A stretch of 64,000 nucleotides of DNA, from positions 372,001 through 436,000 of the forward strand of contig NZ_PVBN01000004.1 in the NCBI RefSeq assembly GCF_002968635.1, given 5' to 3'. The DNA comes from Neorhizobium alkalisoli. Its GTDB lineage: Bacteria > Pseudomonadota > Alphaproteobacteria > Rhizobiales > Rhizobiaceae. Below the pieces are notes generated by a model, which was given only the letters and a program-made list of their open reading frames with translations, had not been told where the DNA came from and made no database searches. The position numbers were made by a program, and so were the translations under genes. Positions 43,692-52,481 of this stretch are shown here, piece by piece; the first letter of the stretch is position 1; the number at the start of each line of letters is the position of its first letter.

Positions 43692-45914
43692 ATGAGACAT
43701 GGCAATCGCAGGCTGGACGTGGTCCTGATCCTGGGCGCGGTCGCATTGACCCTATTGCCCTGGTATCGGATCGAGAACGGCTTCTTCGGACTCGGTTGGC
43801 TGGCCGGTTTCCCCCTTTCCACGGAGGCCGCGCCGGGCCTGGTGCAGATTTTCGCGCATGGCCGGCTGTGGCTTGCCGGTGCGCTCGTGCTGCTTCTCCT
43901 GGCGGTCGCGGTTCGCGGCATAGCGGACCCGATGCGTCGCGGCGCCGTGCTCGCTTCGACCGGTGCGCTTGGCGTTCTCTTCCTGTCGCTCCAGGGACTT
44001 GCCGTCAGCTTCGACGGCTGGACATGGGCTATCAGCCAAACCCTGTTCGGCCCGCTTTCCGATGGCCAACCGTCGATGGGCGCGGGCGCCGTACTTTCAG
44101 CTGTCTCCTTCGTACTACTCTTTGCCTTCGGTCTTGCCGAGAGGGGCGTGATGAAGGGGGACGCCTTCGTCGTCAGTGCGATCTCGCTGCTTGTCTTCCT
44201 CGTCGCCGTCTTCGTTTTCTACCCGATCGGCAGCATGTTCGTCGGTTCGGTGCAGGATTTCGACGGCTCGTTCAATGCGGATAACTTCATCCGCAACATG
44301 CAGGATCCGAGCATCTGGAGCCTCAACTGCGTGATCGGCGCCGGTCGCTGCGGCGTCGCCTGGCGCACGCTGTGGCTTGCCATCATGACCGGCCTCGGCT
44401 CGACCCTGCTCGGCCTTGCCTTCGCGCTCGTCGCCACACGCACGCGCTTTCCCTTCAAGAAGGGCCTGCGGTTGCTGACGATCCTGCCGATCATCACGCC
44501 GCCCTTCGTCATAGGCCTTGCACTGACCCTGCTCTTCGGCCGCGCCGGCGTCGTCACCCAGGGACTTTCCGACCTGTTCGGCATCGAGCCTGGCCGCTGG
44601 CTTTACGGCCTCTCCGGCATCTGGATCGCGCAGGTGCTGTCCTTCACGCCGATCTCCTTCCTCGTGCTGATCGGCGTCGTCGAAGGCGTCAGCCCGTCGA
44701 TGGAGGAGGCGTCCACGACGCTGCGGGCCGACCGTTGGCGCACCTTCTGGCGCGTGTCGCTACCGCTGATGAAGCCTGGCCTTGCCAATGCCTTCCTCAT
44801 CGGCTTCATCGAAAGCATGGCCGACTTCGGCAATCCACTGGTACTCGGCGGCAGCCATGGCGTGCTCTCGACAGAAATCTTCTTCGCCGTCGTCGGTTCA
44901 CAGAACGATCCCTCGCGTGCTGCCGTACTCGCCATGGTGCTGCTCGCCTTCACGCTCTCCGCCTTCCTTTCCCAGCGCGTCTGGCTGTCGGGCAAGAACT
45001 TTGCCACCGTCACCGGCAAGGGCGATAGCGGATCGCATATCGCCCTGCCGCGCGGGCTGTCGATCGGCGTCCACGCCGTCGTCATCCCGTGGATCCTCTT
45101 CACGCTCGTCATCTACGGCATGATCCTGATCGGCGGCTTCGTGAAGACCTGGGGCCTCGACAATTCACTCACTCTCGACCACTACGCAAAGGCCTTCTCG
45201 ATAAGCTTCGACAACGGGATCGCCTGGACGGGTGTTGCCTGGAACTCGTTCTGGACGACGATCGAGATCGCCCTGATATCCGCGCCTCTGACGGCCGTCG
45301 TCGGTCTGCTGACGGCCTACATTATCGTGCGTCAAAAGTTTGCTGGCAAAAATGCCTTCGAGTTCGCCTTGATGATGAGTTTTGCCATTCCCGGTACGGT
45401 CATCGGCGTCAGCTACATCATGGCCTTCAATCTGCCGCCGCTGGAAATGACCGGCTCTGCTCTGATCTTGATTGCCTGCTTCGTCTTCCGCAACATGCCC
45501 GTCGGCGTGCGTGGCGGTATCGCGGCGATGAGCCAGCTGGACAAGAGCCTGGACGAGGCCTCACTGACGCTCAGGGCAAACAGCTTCCGGACGATCCGCA
45601 AGGTCATCCTGCCGCTCTTGCGTCCCGCCATCACTGCCGCGCTCGTCTATTCCTTCGTGCGCGCCATTACCTCAATCAGCGCCGTCATCTTCCTCGTCAG
45701 TGCCGAATACAACATGGCGACCTCCTACATCGTCGGCCTCGTCGAAAACGGCGAATACGGCGTGGCGATCGCCTATTCTTCTATGCTGATCGTCGTGATG
45801 ATCACCGTCATCGCCGGCTTCCAACTTCTCGTGGGCGAACGCCGATTGAGGCGCGAAAACCGCGTCGCCGGCCTCGCCACCTCCGCTTCCTCTCGTCAGG
45901 AGAAAATCGCATGA
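43692..45914 (+). CDS. AfuB/FbpB-like ABC permease (two fused permease domains)
   Basis: 740 residues from the ATG giving 'MRHGNRRLDVVLILG'; the longer frame overlaps the binding protein. An N-terminal membrane extension is followed by two binding-protein-dependent permease domains. Their EAA loops are 'GVSPSMEEASTTLRADRWRTF' (read in parts) and 'LDKSLDEASLTLRANSFRTI'. This is the usual FbpB/AfuB fusion. It overlaps the ATPase start by 4 bases (ATGA). Confidence 0.93.
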   Translation: MRHGNRRLDVVLILGAVALTLLPWYRIENGFFGLGWLAGFPLSTEAAPGLVQIFAHGRLWLAGALVLLLLAVAVRGIADPMRRGAVLASTGALGVLFLSLQGLAVSFDGWTWAISQTLFGPLSDGQPSMGAGAVLSAVSFVLLFAFGLAERGVMKGDAFVVSAISLLVFLVAVFVFYPIGSMFVGSVQDFDGSFNADNFIRNMQDPSIWSLNCVIGAGRCGVAWRTLWLAIMTGLGSTLLGLAFALVATRTRFPFKKGLRLLTILPIITPPFVIGLALTLLFGRAGVVTQGLSDLFGIEPGRWLYGLSGIWIAQVLSFTPISFLVLIGVVEGVSPSMEEASTTLRADRWRTFWRVSLPLMKPGLANAFLIGFIESMADFGNPLVLGGSHGVLSTEIFFAVVGSQNDPSRAAVLAMVLLAFTLSAFLSQRVWLSGKNFATVTGKGDSGSHIALPRGLSIGVHAVVIPWILFTLVIYGMILIGGFVKTWGLDNSLTLDHYAKAFSISFDNGIAWTGVAWNSFWTTIEIALISAPLTAVVGLLTAYIIVRQKFAGKNAFEFALMMSFAIPGTVIGVSYIMAFNLPPLEMTGSALILIACFVFRNMPVGVRGGIAAMSQLDKSLDEASLTLRANSFRTIRKVILPLLRPAITAALVYSFVRAITSISAVIFLVSAEYNMATSYIVGLVENGEYGVAIAYSSMLIVVMITVIAGFQLLVGERRLRRENRVAGLATSASSRQEKIA

Positions 45915-46972
45915 TCAACCAGAAAGCAGGTTCCGTTGTCTTCCAGAATGTCCGCAAGACCTTCGGCGCCTTCACCGCCATTCCCGACCTCTCGCTCACC
46001 ATCGAGCCCGGCACGCTCGTCACCCTGCTTGGACCGTCAGGCTGCGGCAAGACAACGACGCTGCGGATGCTGGCCGGTCTCGAACATCCGACAGAGGGGA
46101 AAATCTTGATCGGCGGCAAGGACGTAACCATGCTGCCGGCAAACGAGCGCGACGTTTCGATGGTGTTTCAGTCCTACGCGCTCTTTCCACATATGACTTC
46201 ACTTGAAAACGTCGCCTACGGTCTCGAATCGTCCGGTCTGTCGCGCAAGGATGCGCGGAGGAGGGCAGAGGAGGGATTGGCACTGGTTGGCCTGGCGGGC
46301 ATGGGTCAACGTCTGCCGGCCGAGCTCTCCGGCGGCCAGCAGCAGCGCGTCGCGGTGGCTCGTGCGCTTGTGCTGGAGCCTCAGGTTCTGTTGCTCGACG
46401 AACCCCTTTCAAATCTCGATGCCCGCCTGCGTCGCCGGGTGCGCACGGAAATCCGCGAACTCCAGCAGCGTCTCGGCTTCACTGCAGTCTATGTCACGCA
46501 TGATCAGGATGAGGCGCTCGCCGTCTCCGACCGAATTATCGTCATGAAGGATGGCCAGATTGCCCAGTCCGGAGCCCCGCGTGAACTCTATGAGGCGCCC
46601 GCGTCCTCTTTCATCGCCGATTTCATGGGCGAAGCCAATGTCATCCCGTGCGACGTGGTCGGCATTGATGGTGCCGAGGCCGAGATCCGCATCGGCGGTT
46701 TCCGGCATCGCGTGCCAGCGGGCCGGGCGAAGCCAGGCGCAGCAAGCCTCGCCGTCCGTCCCGGGGCTGTTTCACTGTCCGAGGGGCGCGGGGAAGGACT
46801 CGCCGGCCGCATCCTCCATTCGGCCTATCTCGGAGATCACGTCGAATACGAGGTGGAAACGGAGGTCGGCACGCTCTTCATCGTCGACCACGCCGTCGAC
46901 CGCATCCTGCCCGCCGCGTCCGATGCCACCCTCGGCTTTCGCAGCCGCGGCATCGCCCTTATCAGCGCGTGA
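45911..46972 (+). CDS. AfuC/FbpC-like ABC transporter ATPase
   Basis: 353 residues. Walker A is 'GPSGCGKTTTLRMLAG', the signature 'LSGGQQQRVAVARAL', Walker B 'VLLLDEPLSNLDARLR' and the switch His is in 'YVTHDQDEA'. The C-terminal TOBE domain is present. It pairs with the upstream permease, and coupling is shown by the ATGA overlap. Confidence 0.95.
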   Translation: MINQKAGSVVFQNVRKTFGAFTAIPDLSLTIEPGTLVTLLGPSGCGKTTTLRMLAGLEHPTEGKILIGGKDVTMLPANERDVSMVFQSYALFPHMTSLENVAYGLESSGLSRKDARRRAEEGLALVGLAGMGQRLPAELSGGQQQRVAVARALVLEPQVLLLDEPLSNLDARLRRRVRTEIRELQQRLGFTAVYVTHDQDEALAVSDRIIVMKDGQIAQSGAPRELYEAPASSFIADFMGEANVIPCDVVGIDGAEAEIRIGGFRHRVPAGRAKPGAASLAVRPGAVSLSEGRGEGLAGRILHSAYLGDHVEYEVETEVGTLFIVDHAVDRILPAASDATLGFRSRGIALISA

Positions 46973-47093
46973 GAGCCTCTGGATCACGCTCGGGATGCAA
47001 GCGTTGGATACGGCCCCAAAATTCGCCAGATCGGTTTTTCCTGCATGGAACTCATGCGTTAAGCCGATGTCGCGCTCGCCCAAAGGAGTAAAT

Positions 47094-47735
47094 ATGATTG
47101 ACATTCTCTCGCTCGAAAATGATTTCGAGGCTGTGATTTTTGATTGCGACGGCACACTTGTGCACACTCCGCCTCTTTATGCGGACGCATGGGCAGCCGG
47201 TTTTTCGCTTTCCGGCAAACGGATGAACCGAGCCTGGTATTTGGAACGGGCAGGGATGTCCGAAGGGGTTCTCATGGACGCCTTTGAGCGAGAGTTCGAC
47301 ATTGTGCTCGATCGCCAATCCGTCATTGCCACCATGCGATCGCACTTCCTACAGGATTTACACAATGTGCGCGAGGTCCCTGCAGTTGCTGCAACCGTTC
47401 GCCGGTTGGCCGGCCTGCTTCCCATGGCTGTTGCATCCGGCGGTTCGCGGGAAATCGTTACGGAGACGTTACAAGTAGTGGGTCTGCGCAAGTATTTTGG
47501 CCATGTGGTCACGATCGACGACGTGGCAAATCCAAAGCCGGCGCCAGACCTGTTCCTGCATGCGGCCGTTTTGTTGGGAATAAGACCGGGCGGGTGTGTC
47601 GTCTTCGAAGATAGCGAACAAGGTCTTGAAGCAGCTCAACGGGCAGGTATGAGCGTCATTGATGTGAACCGTCTCAATGTCAGTGAGCAGCAATCGGAGC
47701 TGACAATATGCGACAGCGTGCAGGTGGATGCCTGA
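47094..47735 (+). CDS. HAD-superfamily phosphatase (subfamily IA)
   Basis: 213 residues; AAAGGAG precedes the ATG. Motif I is 'VIFDCDGTLVHT', motif II 'VASGGSRE', motif III Lys in 'NPKPAPDLF' and motif IV 'VVFEDSEQGLEAA'. The cap follows motif I directly, as in beta-phosphoglucomutase-like and fructose-1-phosphatase-like (YqaB) enzymes. Next to an AfuABC-like transporter it probably removes phosphate from the imported compound in the cytoplasm (inference). Confidence 0.92.
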   Translation: MIDILSLENDFEAVIFDCDGTLVHTPPLYADAWAAGFSLSGKRMNRAWYLERAGMSEGVLMDAFEREFDIVLDRQSVIATMRSHFLQDLHNVREVPAVAATVRRLAGLLPMAVASGGSREIVTETLQVVGLRKYFGHVVTIDDVANPKPAPDLFLHAAVLLGIRPGGCVVFEDSEQGLEAAQRAGMSVIDVNRLNVSEQQSELTICDSVQVDA

Positions 47736-47906
47736 GCAGTCGTCCCGGTGCCAGCGCTCCGTTCCCTGAAGAGTTTTGATGCGCGCTGCCGGTCGGCAAC
47801 GATTTTTCCAGGTCAAGCCTGCCTGCCGCCATGCCAGCCTTGCGAGGTTGGAGGCACGGACCACTTAAAACAGCCAACGAGAAGAACTATTGCAAGGAGT
47901 ACGAGC

Positions 47907-48704
47907 ATGAGGTCGCAAGAGACTGAAATTGATGCACGTTTCGCTCTCGCCAAAGCGATTGCACGTGAGGCAGGCGCCATGGCGCTTGAGTATTTCAACC
48001 GGCGCGACACGCTGGTGATCGAGACCAAGCGGGATTTGCAGGATGTCGTGTCCATTGCCGACCGCAACGTGGAGTCATTCATAAGACAGCGCGTCGCAGA
48101 GGCCTTTGAGGCTGACGGATTTCTCGGCGAGGAATACGGTTATCAGGAAGGGCAGTCGGGATTGACATGGGTGGTCGATCCGATTGACGGGACGGCCGCC
48201 TTCGTCAATGGCATGCCGACATGGTGCGTGTCGATTGCCGTTCTGCATCGTGGTACGCCAGTAATCGGCGTTATCCACGTTCCATGCGATGATGAACTCT
48301 ACGCAGCCGCAGCGGGCGTGGGCGCTACCCTGAACGGCAAGACGCTCAGCCTCGATCCGTCGCGGACTTTGCAAAATGGCATGACCGGCATCGGCTGCAA
48401 CACCTATGTCACCCCGGAACGGGTAGGCGCGATTATCTGTGCCTTGCTTGGCAAAGGTGGGAATTTCATCCGCAATGGCTCCGGTGCCCTGATGCTGGCC
48501 TATGTGGCCGCAGGTCGCCTCGTTGGATACTACGAGCCTTATATGCGTGCTTGGGACTGCATGGCCGGCTACTGCCTCGTCAAGGAGGCCGGTGGAGATC
48601 ATCTCCCTTTCCCGGCTGAGGGTGAAGCTTTGCTGCAGGGCCATCCAGTGCTGGCCAGCAATAAGACCGCCTATGTCGATCTGTTTGCAATCCATGCCGA
48701 TTAA
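47907..48704 (+). CDS. Inositol monophosphatase family protein
   Basis: 265 residues; AAGGAG upstream of the ATG. The metal sites of the family are visible: 'GEEYG' (Glu), 'WVVDPIDGTAAFVNG' (the DPIDGT motif) and 'RAWDCMAGYCLVKEAGG' (WD motif). Such enzymes hydrolyse inositol phosphate, histidinol phosphate, fructose bisphosphate or related compounds using Mg2+. It closes the operon that starts with the two AfuA-like proteins. Confidence 0.92.
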   Translation: MRSQETEIDARFALAKAIAREAGAMALEYFNRRDTLVIETKRDLQDVVSIADRNVESFIRQRVAEAFEADGFLGEEYGYQEGQSGLTWVVDPIDGTAAFVNGMPTWCVSIAVLHRGTPVIGVIHVPCDDELYAAAAGVGATLNGKTLSLDPSRTLQNGMTGIGCNTYVTPERVGAIICALLGKGGNFIRNGSGALMLAYVAAGRLVGYYEPYMRAWDCMAGYCLVKEAGGDHLPFPAEGEALLQGHPVLASNKTAYVDLFAIHAD

Positions 48705-49022
48705 AATCCCCAGGCCGTCCACCGCAGGTCATGGTTCGTTTCCCATCAAGGCATCAAAAGGTGTCAATGAAGATGTCTTGACCATGCCCGGATCGTCGCA
48801 CCGGCACAGTCCAAGCCACGGCGGCTATAGTAGGGCATGACATCGCGTTTCTGGCAGCAGCGACCCCGTCGCAGCCGAGTTTTTAAGATTGCCACCTACC
48901 GCTTCACGTTGTGGCGCAGTCGGGCGGCCGGGGCTTAAGCTAGGCGGCCCGGTGCCGATGCGGTGTGCATTCGCGCACCACTGGCCTTCTCCAGCTCCGT
49001 CGAGTGCGGGCACATCGGCGGA
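48705..49022. other. 318-bp gap between convergent genes
   Basis: Lies between the IMPase stop and the beta-helix gene stop. No gene and no clear terminator seen. Confidence 0.4.
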
Positions 49023-49646
49023 TTACGAGAGCTTCGGGTGGAAGAACGTCTGCGGACGCAAAGGGGCCTGTGCAAAATCACCAAACGCCTGGATGACCAT
49101 TCCAGCCGGAATTTCGAGGTGGCGAGCTACTCCGCATCCCTTCAGCACGCCGCCCCGTTTATCAGGGTCAGGTTCACGGTGAGATCCTCCGGCTCCAAGC
49201 TTGCAGTGCTGGACGCTAATCGGACCAAGGACTTGCGCCCCATGACCAATCTCAGCCTTAACGGCAACCGACCCGCCGCCATTGAGCCGCACCTCGTCGC
49301 CAATGGTAACAAGGTCTGCATTCCCTGAAGCCAGAATGGTAAAGCCTCCCGCGTGCCCCAGTTCAGCCCGGCATCCAATCTCGATCGATCCCTCATTCGC
49401 CTCAATGCGTAGGCCGCTGTGGAGAACGGTTTGAGAACCGATGGTGAGGCTGCCTCGTGGACCGACCGAGATGGTCACGTTCGGCCAGATCAACAGGCTC
49501 TCCGAGAGCTGAGCACGTTTGGACACCAACGTGGAGAAGGGGTCCATGATGGTGATGCCCTGCTGCGACAATAAAACGGTCTCTTCAACAGAGAGGAAAC
49601 CTTGCCCGACGCGCATCTCGTTTATGAGAGATAGGTATTCAAACAT
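49023..49646 (-). CDS. Left-handed beta-helix (hexapeptide-like) protein
   Basis: 207 residues. From about 55 to 145 there are turn-like repeats with small and aliphatic residues ('GSLTIGSQTVLHSGLRIEA', 'GSIEIGCRAELGHAGG', 'VTIGDEVRLNGGGSVAV'), as in hexapeptide acyltransferases or bactofilin-like folds. No catalytic His of acetyltransferases can be assigned. It starts 3 bases after the YvcK/CofD-like stop, so the two are co-translated. Function unknown. Confidence 0.72.
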   Translation of the reverse strand: MFEYLSLINEMRVGQGFLSVEETVLLSQQGITIMDPFSTLVSKRAQLSESLLIWPNVTISVGPRGSLTIGSQTVLHSGLRIEANEGSIEIGCRAELGHAGGFTILASGNADLVTIGDEVRLNGGGSVAVKAEIGHGAQVLGPISVQHCKLGAGGSHREPDPDKRGGVLKGCGVARHLEIPAGMVIQAFGDFAQAPLRPQTFFHPKLS

Positions 49647-49649
49647 CGC

Positions 49650-50810
49650 TTATGTTTCCCGTCGCGATGCCAGGGCCAGAATCTGATCGGCAACCAGATC
49701 CCCATCGTGCTGCCCCCGGGCCCACGCGTCCTCGAACTCGCCATTGATGAGGATGTAGCCTCCGCTTTGAGACGGGGAGTGCGCCACAAGGTACGGATAA
49801 TTACCCACAGCTTTCTCAAAGGGCAGCAATATCCGATTGGCGAGAACCTGCAGCGAAGGAGCGGTTCGAGATGAGCTGACACGCTGCCACTGGCCGACAA
49901 ATTGAGTTACGATTTCGTTCAGCGTCATGCCCATCGTCTCTCGGCACTGCAAGATGTTGCCTATCATCAGCACCGGACATTGAGCACGCTCCGCCGCGTC
50001 GACAATTTCGCCAACAAGAAGGTGAGGCAGGATACTGGTGTAGAAGCTTCCCGGGCCAAAGGCGATCAGGTCGGCGGTCTGAATGGCTTCAATAACAGCC
50101 TTGTTGGCTGATGGCTGATCACCATTCTCGTTCGTAAGTCGGATCTCATCGATGCCAATCATTGCATCTGCTTCGGATAATTTGGTGACGACGTCCTGCG
50201 GCGAACGCTGTTCTCCGTTCTTAAGGGTGCACGACAATACGAGATCATTATCAAGCGAAGAAGGCCAAACATTCCCATCGATGCCGCAAAGCTTGCGGAA
50301 CACGAAGATTGCGGTGTTAATGTCGCCGTTGTGAGCGATGCACGCGCCTGTGAGAATGAAATTGCCTATGCTGCCGTTCCTGTAGTCGAAGTCATCGCCC
50401 ACCGCCGAAGCAAACGTCCGCAGATAGTTTAGGATCGCGCCGCGCAGGCCGGGCTCCATGCGCTCCAATAGAAGATGGCGTCCTTCGGCATAGAACTGAA
50501 ATTCTTGTCTGGCTTCTTTCAGCGCATGGGACGCTGAAATGCGGGTGTTGAAAATCCTGACGACATCGCCGGAGCAGCGCTCGCCGTGAGCCATGGTCAT
50601 CAGGGCCTGCCTGACGTCCCCCACTGACAGGACGCCGAGCTTCGCCCTGATGAGTTTCGAGCTGCCACCGCTGTCCCAGGCAGGGACGATCCGGGTCAGG
50701 TGGACCCTTCTCTTGGAAAGCGCGATGTTGATTGCGCGGCACGCGGTGCCACCGGAAAACAAGACAATGCGCGGCACGGCTCTCAGGTCCTTTGGCTTCT
50801 CATCAGACAC
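49650..50810 (-). CDS. YvcK/CofD-like family protein
   Basis: 386 residues from a GTG start. Family motifs are 'VLFSGGTACRAIN', 'WDSGGSSKLIR', 'VLSVGDVRQAL', 'SIGNFILTGA' and 'AFGPGSFYTSILPHLL'. CofD makes a deazaflavin precursor, whereas YvcK binds UDP-sugars and supports cell-wall growth. With no F420 genes nearby, the YvcK branch is more likely, though this sequence is diverged from both (for example the extra 'CRAIN'). It is coupled to a beta-helix protein. Confidence 0.82.
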   Translation of the reverse strand: MSDEKPKDLRAVPRIVLFSGGTACRAINIALSKRRVHLTRIVPAWDSGGSSKLIRAKLGVLSVGDVRQALMTMAHGERCSGDVVRIFNTRISASHALKEARQEFQFYAEGRHLLLERMEPGLRGAILNYLRTFASAVGDDFDYRNGSIGNFILTGACIAHNGDINTAIFVFRKLCGIDGNVWPSSLDNDLVLSCTLKNGEQRSPQDVVTKLSEADAMIGIDEIRLTNENGDQPSANKAVIEAIQTADLIAFGPGSFYTSILPHLLVGEIVDAAERAQCPVLMIGNILQCRETMGMTLNEIVTQFVGQWQRVSSSRTAPSLQVLANRILLPFEKAVGNYPYLVAHSPSQSGGYILINGEFEDAWARGQHDGDLVADQILALASRRET

Positions 50811-51030
50811 TCATAGCCCTGCCTTCAGCTCGTACCAAGGATGTAAACGCAGAATGTATATTGATGCAGCAGGGGGAGCGGGGGCCGAGACTTTCCTCGT
50901 CAGCGTCGATTATGATCAGGACATCATAGCTGCCTTCGTCAGGGATGACCGACAAAATCCGGCTATCGCCCTTGGTATTGCCCGGTAACAAGGAAGATCC
51001 GACAACCTCACGCGACGACCTCATTGACAT
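50803..51030 (-). CDS. Possible small protein overlapping the YvcK-like start
   Basis: 75 residues, containing 'DVLIIIDADEESLG'; the stop overlaps the YvcK-like GTG start by 8 bases, which fits translational coupling. No family recognised. A short plus-strand frame (from 50853) covers the same bases, so coding is uncertain. Confidence 0.3.
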   Translation of the reverse strand: MSMRSSREVVGSSLLPGNTKGDSRILSVIPDEGSYDVLIIIDADEESLGPRSPCCINIHSAFTSLVRAEGRAMSV

Positions 51031-51205
51031 TGCAAGGTCTCCCGTTCACCGGGAGGGTGGGAGCGATACGGGGGGAGGGAGCCCGCGCGGTCAATGCTGA
51101 TCGGCAGGCACTTCCGGTCCTAAAACTTCTGCAGACCCTCGCCCCCTCGCCGACGGTTCTCGGCCGGCACAGCGCTTCTTCAGCCGCGGACGTCACGGGA
51201 TTGGG

Positions 51206-51460
51206 TCATGAAAACAGGCTCACCAATCCAAAAGAAATCGCGGATATCGCTGCCGCTGCCGGCATCGTGATGATCCATGCAATCAGAATGTTTCCGGCAA
51301 GACCCCACCGAACCGCTGATACACGACGTGCTGCGCCGACACCAATAATCGCACCCGTAATGGTGTGCGTCGTGGAGACAGGAATCCCAAGCCATGTCGC
51401 ACCAAACAGGGTGAGAGCGCCACCCGTCTCCGCGCAGAAGCCTTGCATCGGGTTGAGTCG
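51206..51460 (-). pseudogene. 3' fragment of an inorganic phosphate transporter (PiT) gene
   Basis: Encodes 'MQGFCAETGGALTLFG' and 'LGIPVSTTHTITGAIIGVGA', the last membrane repeat of PiT permeases with the signature STTH, up to the natural C-terminus. Everything upstream of 'LNPMQGF' is missing; at 51460 the sequence switches to a TRAP permease fragment on the other strand. Confidence 0.8.
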
Positions 51461-51892
51461 GGTATCATGCTGGTGATCATGGGCAGCGCGGCCGTGGGCT
51501 GGGTGCTGACCTTCGACCAGGCGCCGCAGCAGATGGCCGACTGGGTCGCCGCCAACATTTCGAGCCCGATCGTCATCATCCTGATGATGAACATCCTCAT
51601 GCTCATCGTCGGCATGCCGCTCGATATGCCGCCGGCCATCCTGCTGCTTGGACCAATCTTCGTGCCGCTTGCCGACGCGATCGGACTGGATCGGGTCCAG
51701 CTCGGGCTGATGATGGTGATCAATCTCGGTATCGGACTCTACACGCCACCGATCGGCACGACGCTCTTCATCTCGTCGTCGATCGCAAAATCACCACTCG
51801 GCGAGACGACCCGGGAGCTCTGGCCCTTCTTCGCCATGGCAATGGCCCTGCTGCTTGCAGTGAGCTTCATACCGGCGCTCACGCTCTATTGA
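51461..51892 (+). pseudogene. 3' fragment of a TRAP transporter large permease (DctM) gene
   Basis: About 142 codons of the DctM C-terminus: 'NILMLIVGMPLDMPPAI', 'MMVINLGIGLYTPPIGTTLF' and the natural end 'SFIPALTLY'. The first two-thirds of the gene are missing. It joins the PiT fragment head to head at 51460, so both were cut by one rearrangement. An in-frame ATG at 51467 exists but no function is expected. Confidence 0.82.
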
Positions 51893-52059
51893 GGACCATG
51901 CCCCATGACCGAGGAGCAGAACATCGTCTCAGTCCGTTCCCTCACCGATTGTGCTTTCAGACTGCGCCTCATTGAAGATGATGCAGTTCAGCTTCAATTT
52001 TGCTGTCCGCTACGTCCGGGGCCGCCACAGGAAAAGCTGATTGGCTCGGTTAACGGCAT

Positions 52060-52239
52060 GTGGCGCAGACGGTATTCCTCACCGCGCATGGGATACCACA
52101 CACGGAAAACTTAGTTCGCCCATCGACGGGCCTTTTGGAACTCAACATCGCCTCGATCAATATCGTTTGGTCTGTCTTCATAGGAGTTGTGGTCTTGGTG
52201 CTTACACGTCGTGTGACATCATCCAAACTATTAGCTTGA
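52060..52239 (+). CDS. Possible single-pass small membrane protein
   Basis: 59 residues from a GTG. One clear hydrophobic helix, 'INIVWSVFIGVVVLVL', is followed by 'TRR', giving a membrane segment with a positive cytoplasmic flank. The ribosome-binding site is weak and no family is known. It directly precedes the candidate small RNA at 52240-52346. Confidence 0.4.
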   Translation: MAQTVFLTAHGIPHTENLVRPSTGLLELNIASINIVWSVFIGVVVLVLTRRVTSSKLLA

Positions 52240-52346
52240 ACATGAAGGCGGTGATCACCATTAATGAACGCCTGATATTGAGTGTTACCCCCACGCTCAA
52301 CATCCCCGACGGGGCCGGTCTTCCCAAACACCCGGCCCCGTTTTTT
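52240..52346 (+). ncRNA. Candidate small RNA ending in an intrinsic terminator
   Basis: The 5' end is uncertain. One hairpin pairs TTGAGTG (52278-52284) with CGCTCAA (52294-52300), leaving a C-rich loop 'ttaccccca'. It is followed directly by the terminator at 52310-52346. The loop complements the G-rich loop of the hairpin at 52450-52481. Confidence 0.45.
52310..52346 (+). terminator. Strong Rho-independent terminator
   Basis: CGGGGCCGG (52310-52318) pairs perfectly with CCGGCCCCG (52332-52340), followed by six T (52341-52346). Confidence 0.88.
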
Positions 52347-52382
52347 CGTCCGTTCGCGTTACCTCCTTTGTCGTAATAGGAG

Positions 52383-52481
52383 GCGCTTCGGCGCGGGAGT
52401 AGAATAGAACCATCCTAAATTCTGCTAAGAAAAGTCAGTTTTAGGATCGAGGTCCGCGCGAAGAGGGGGTGGCGCGGACCT
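52383..52481 (+). promoter_or_regulatory. Tandem hairpins in the leader of the 52549 gene
   Basis: GCGC-TTCG-GCGC (52383-52394) is a UUCG tetraloop hairpin. ATCCTAAA (52412-52419) pairs with TTTAGGAT (52440-52447). AGGTCCGCGC (52450-52459) pairs with GCGCGGACCT (52472-52481) around a loop containing five G. The last hairpin ends 68 bases before the ATG of the next gene. Confidence 0.5.

Noticed and set aside
45089..45910. Upstream part of the long frame containing the AfuC-like ATPase
   Set aside because: Basic, low-complexity shadow of the permease gene; the ATPase starts at 45911 with an ATGA overlap.
46551..47093. Upstream extension of the HAD phosphatase frame
   Set aside because: Overlaps the ATPase gene out of frame; the ATG at 47094 has AAAGGAG and starts just before the HAD motif I.
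48880..48970. G+C-rich palindromic-looking stretch near 48.9 kb as an IS end
   Set aside because: No transposase, no matching inverted end and no target duplication seen.
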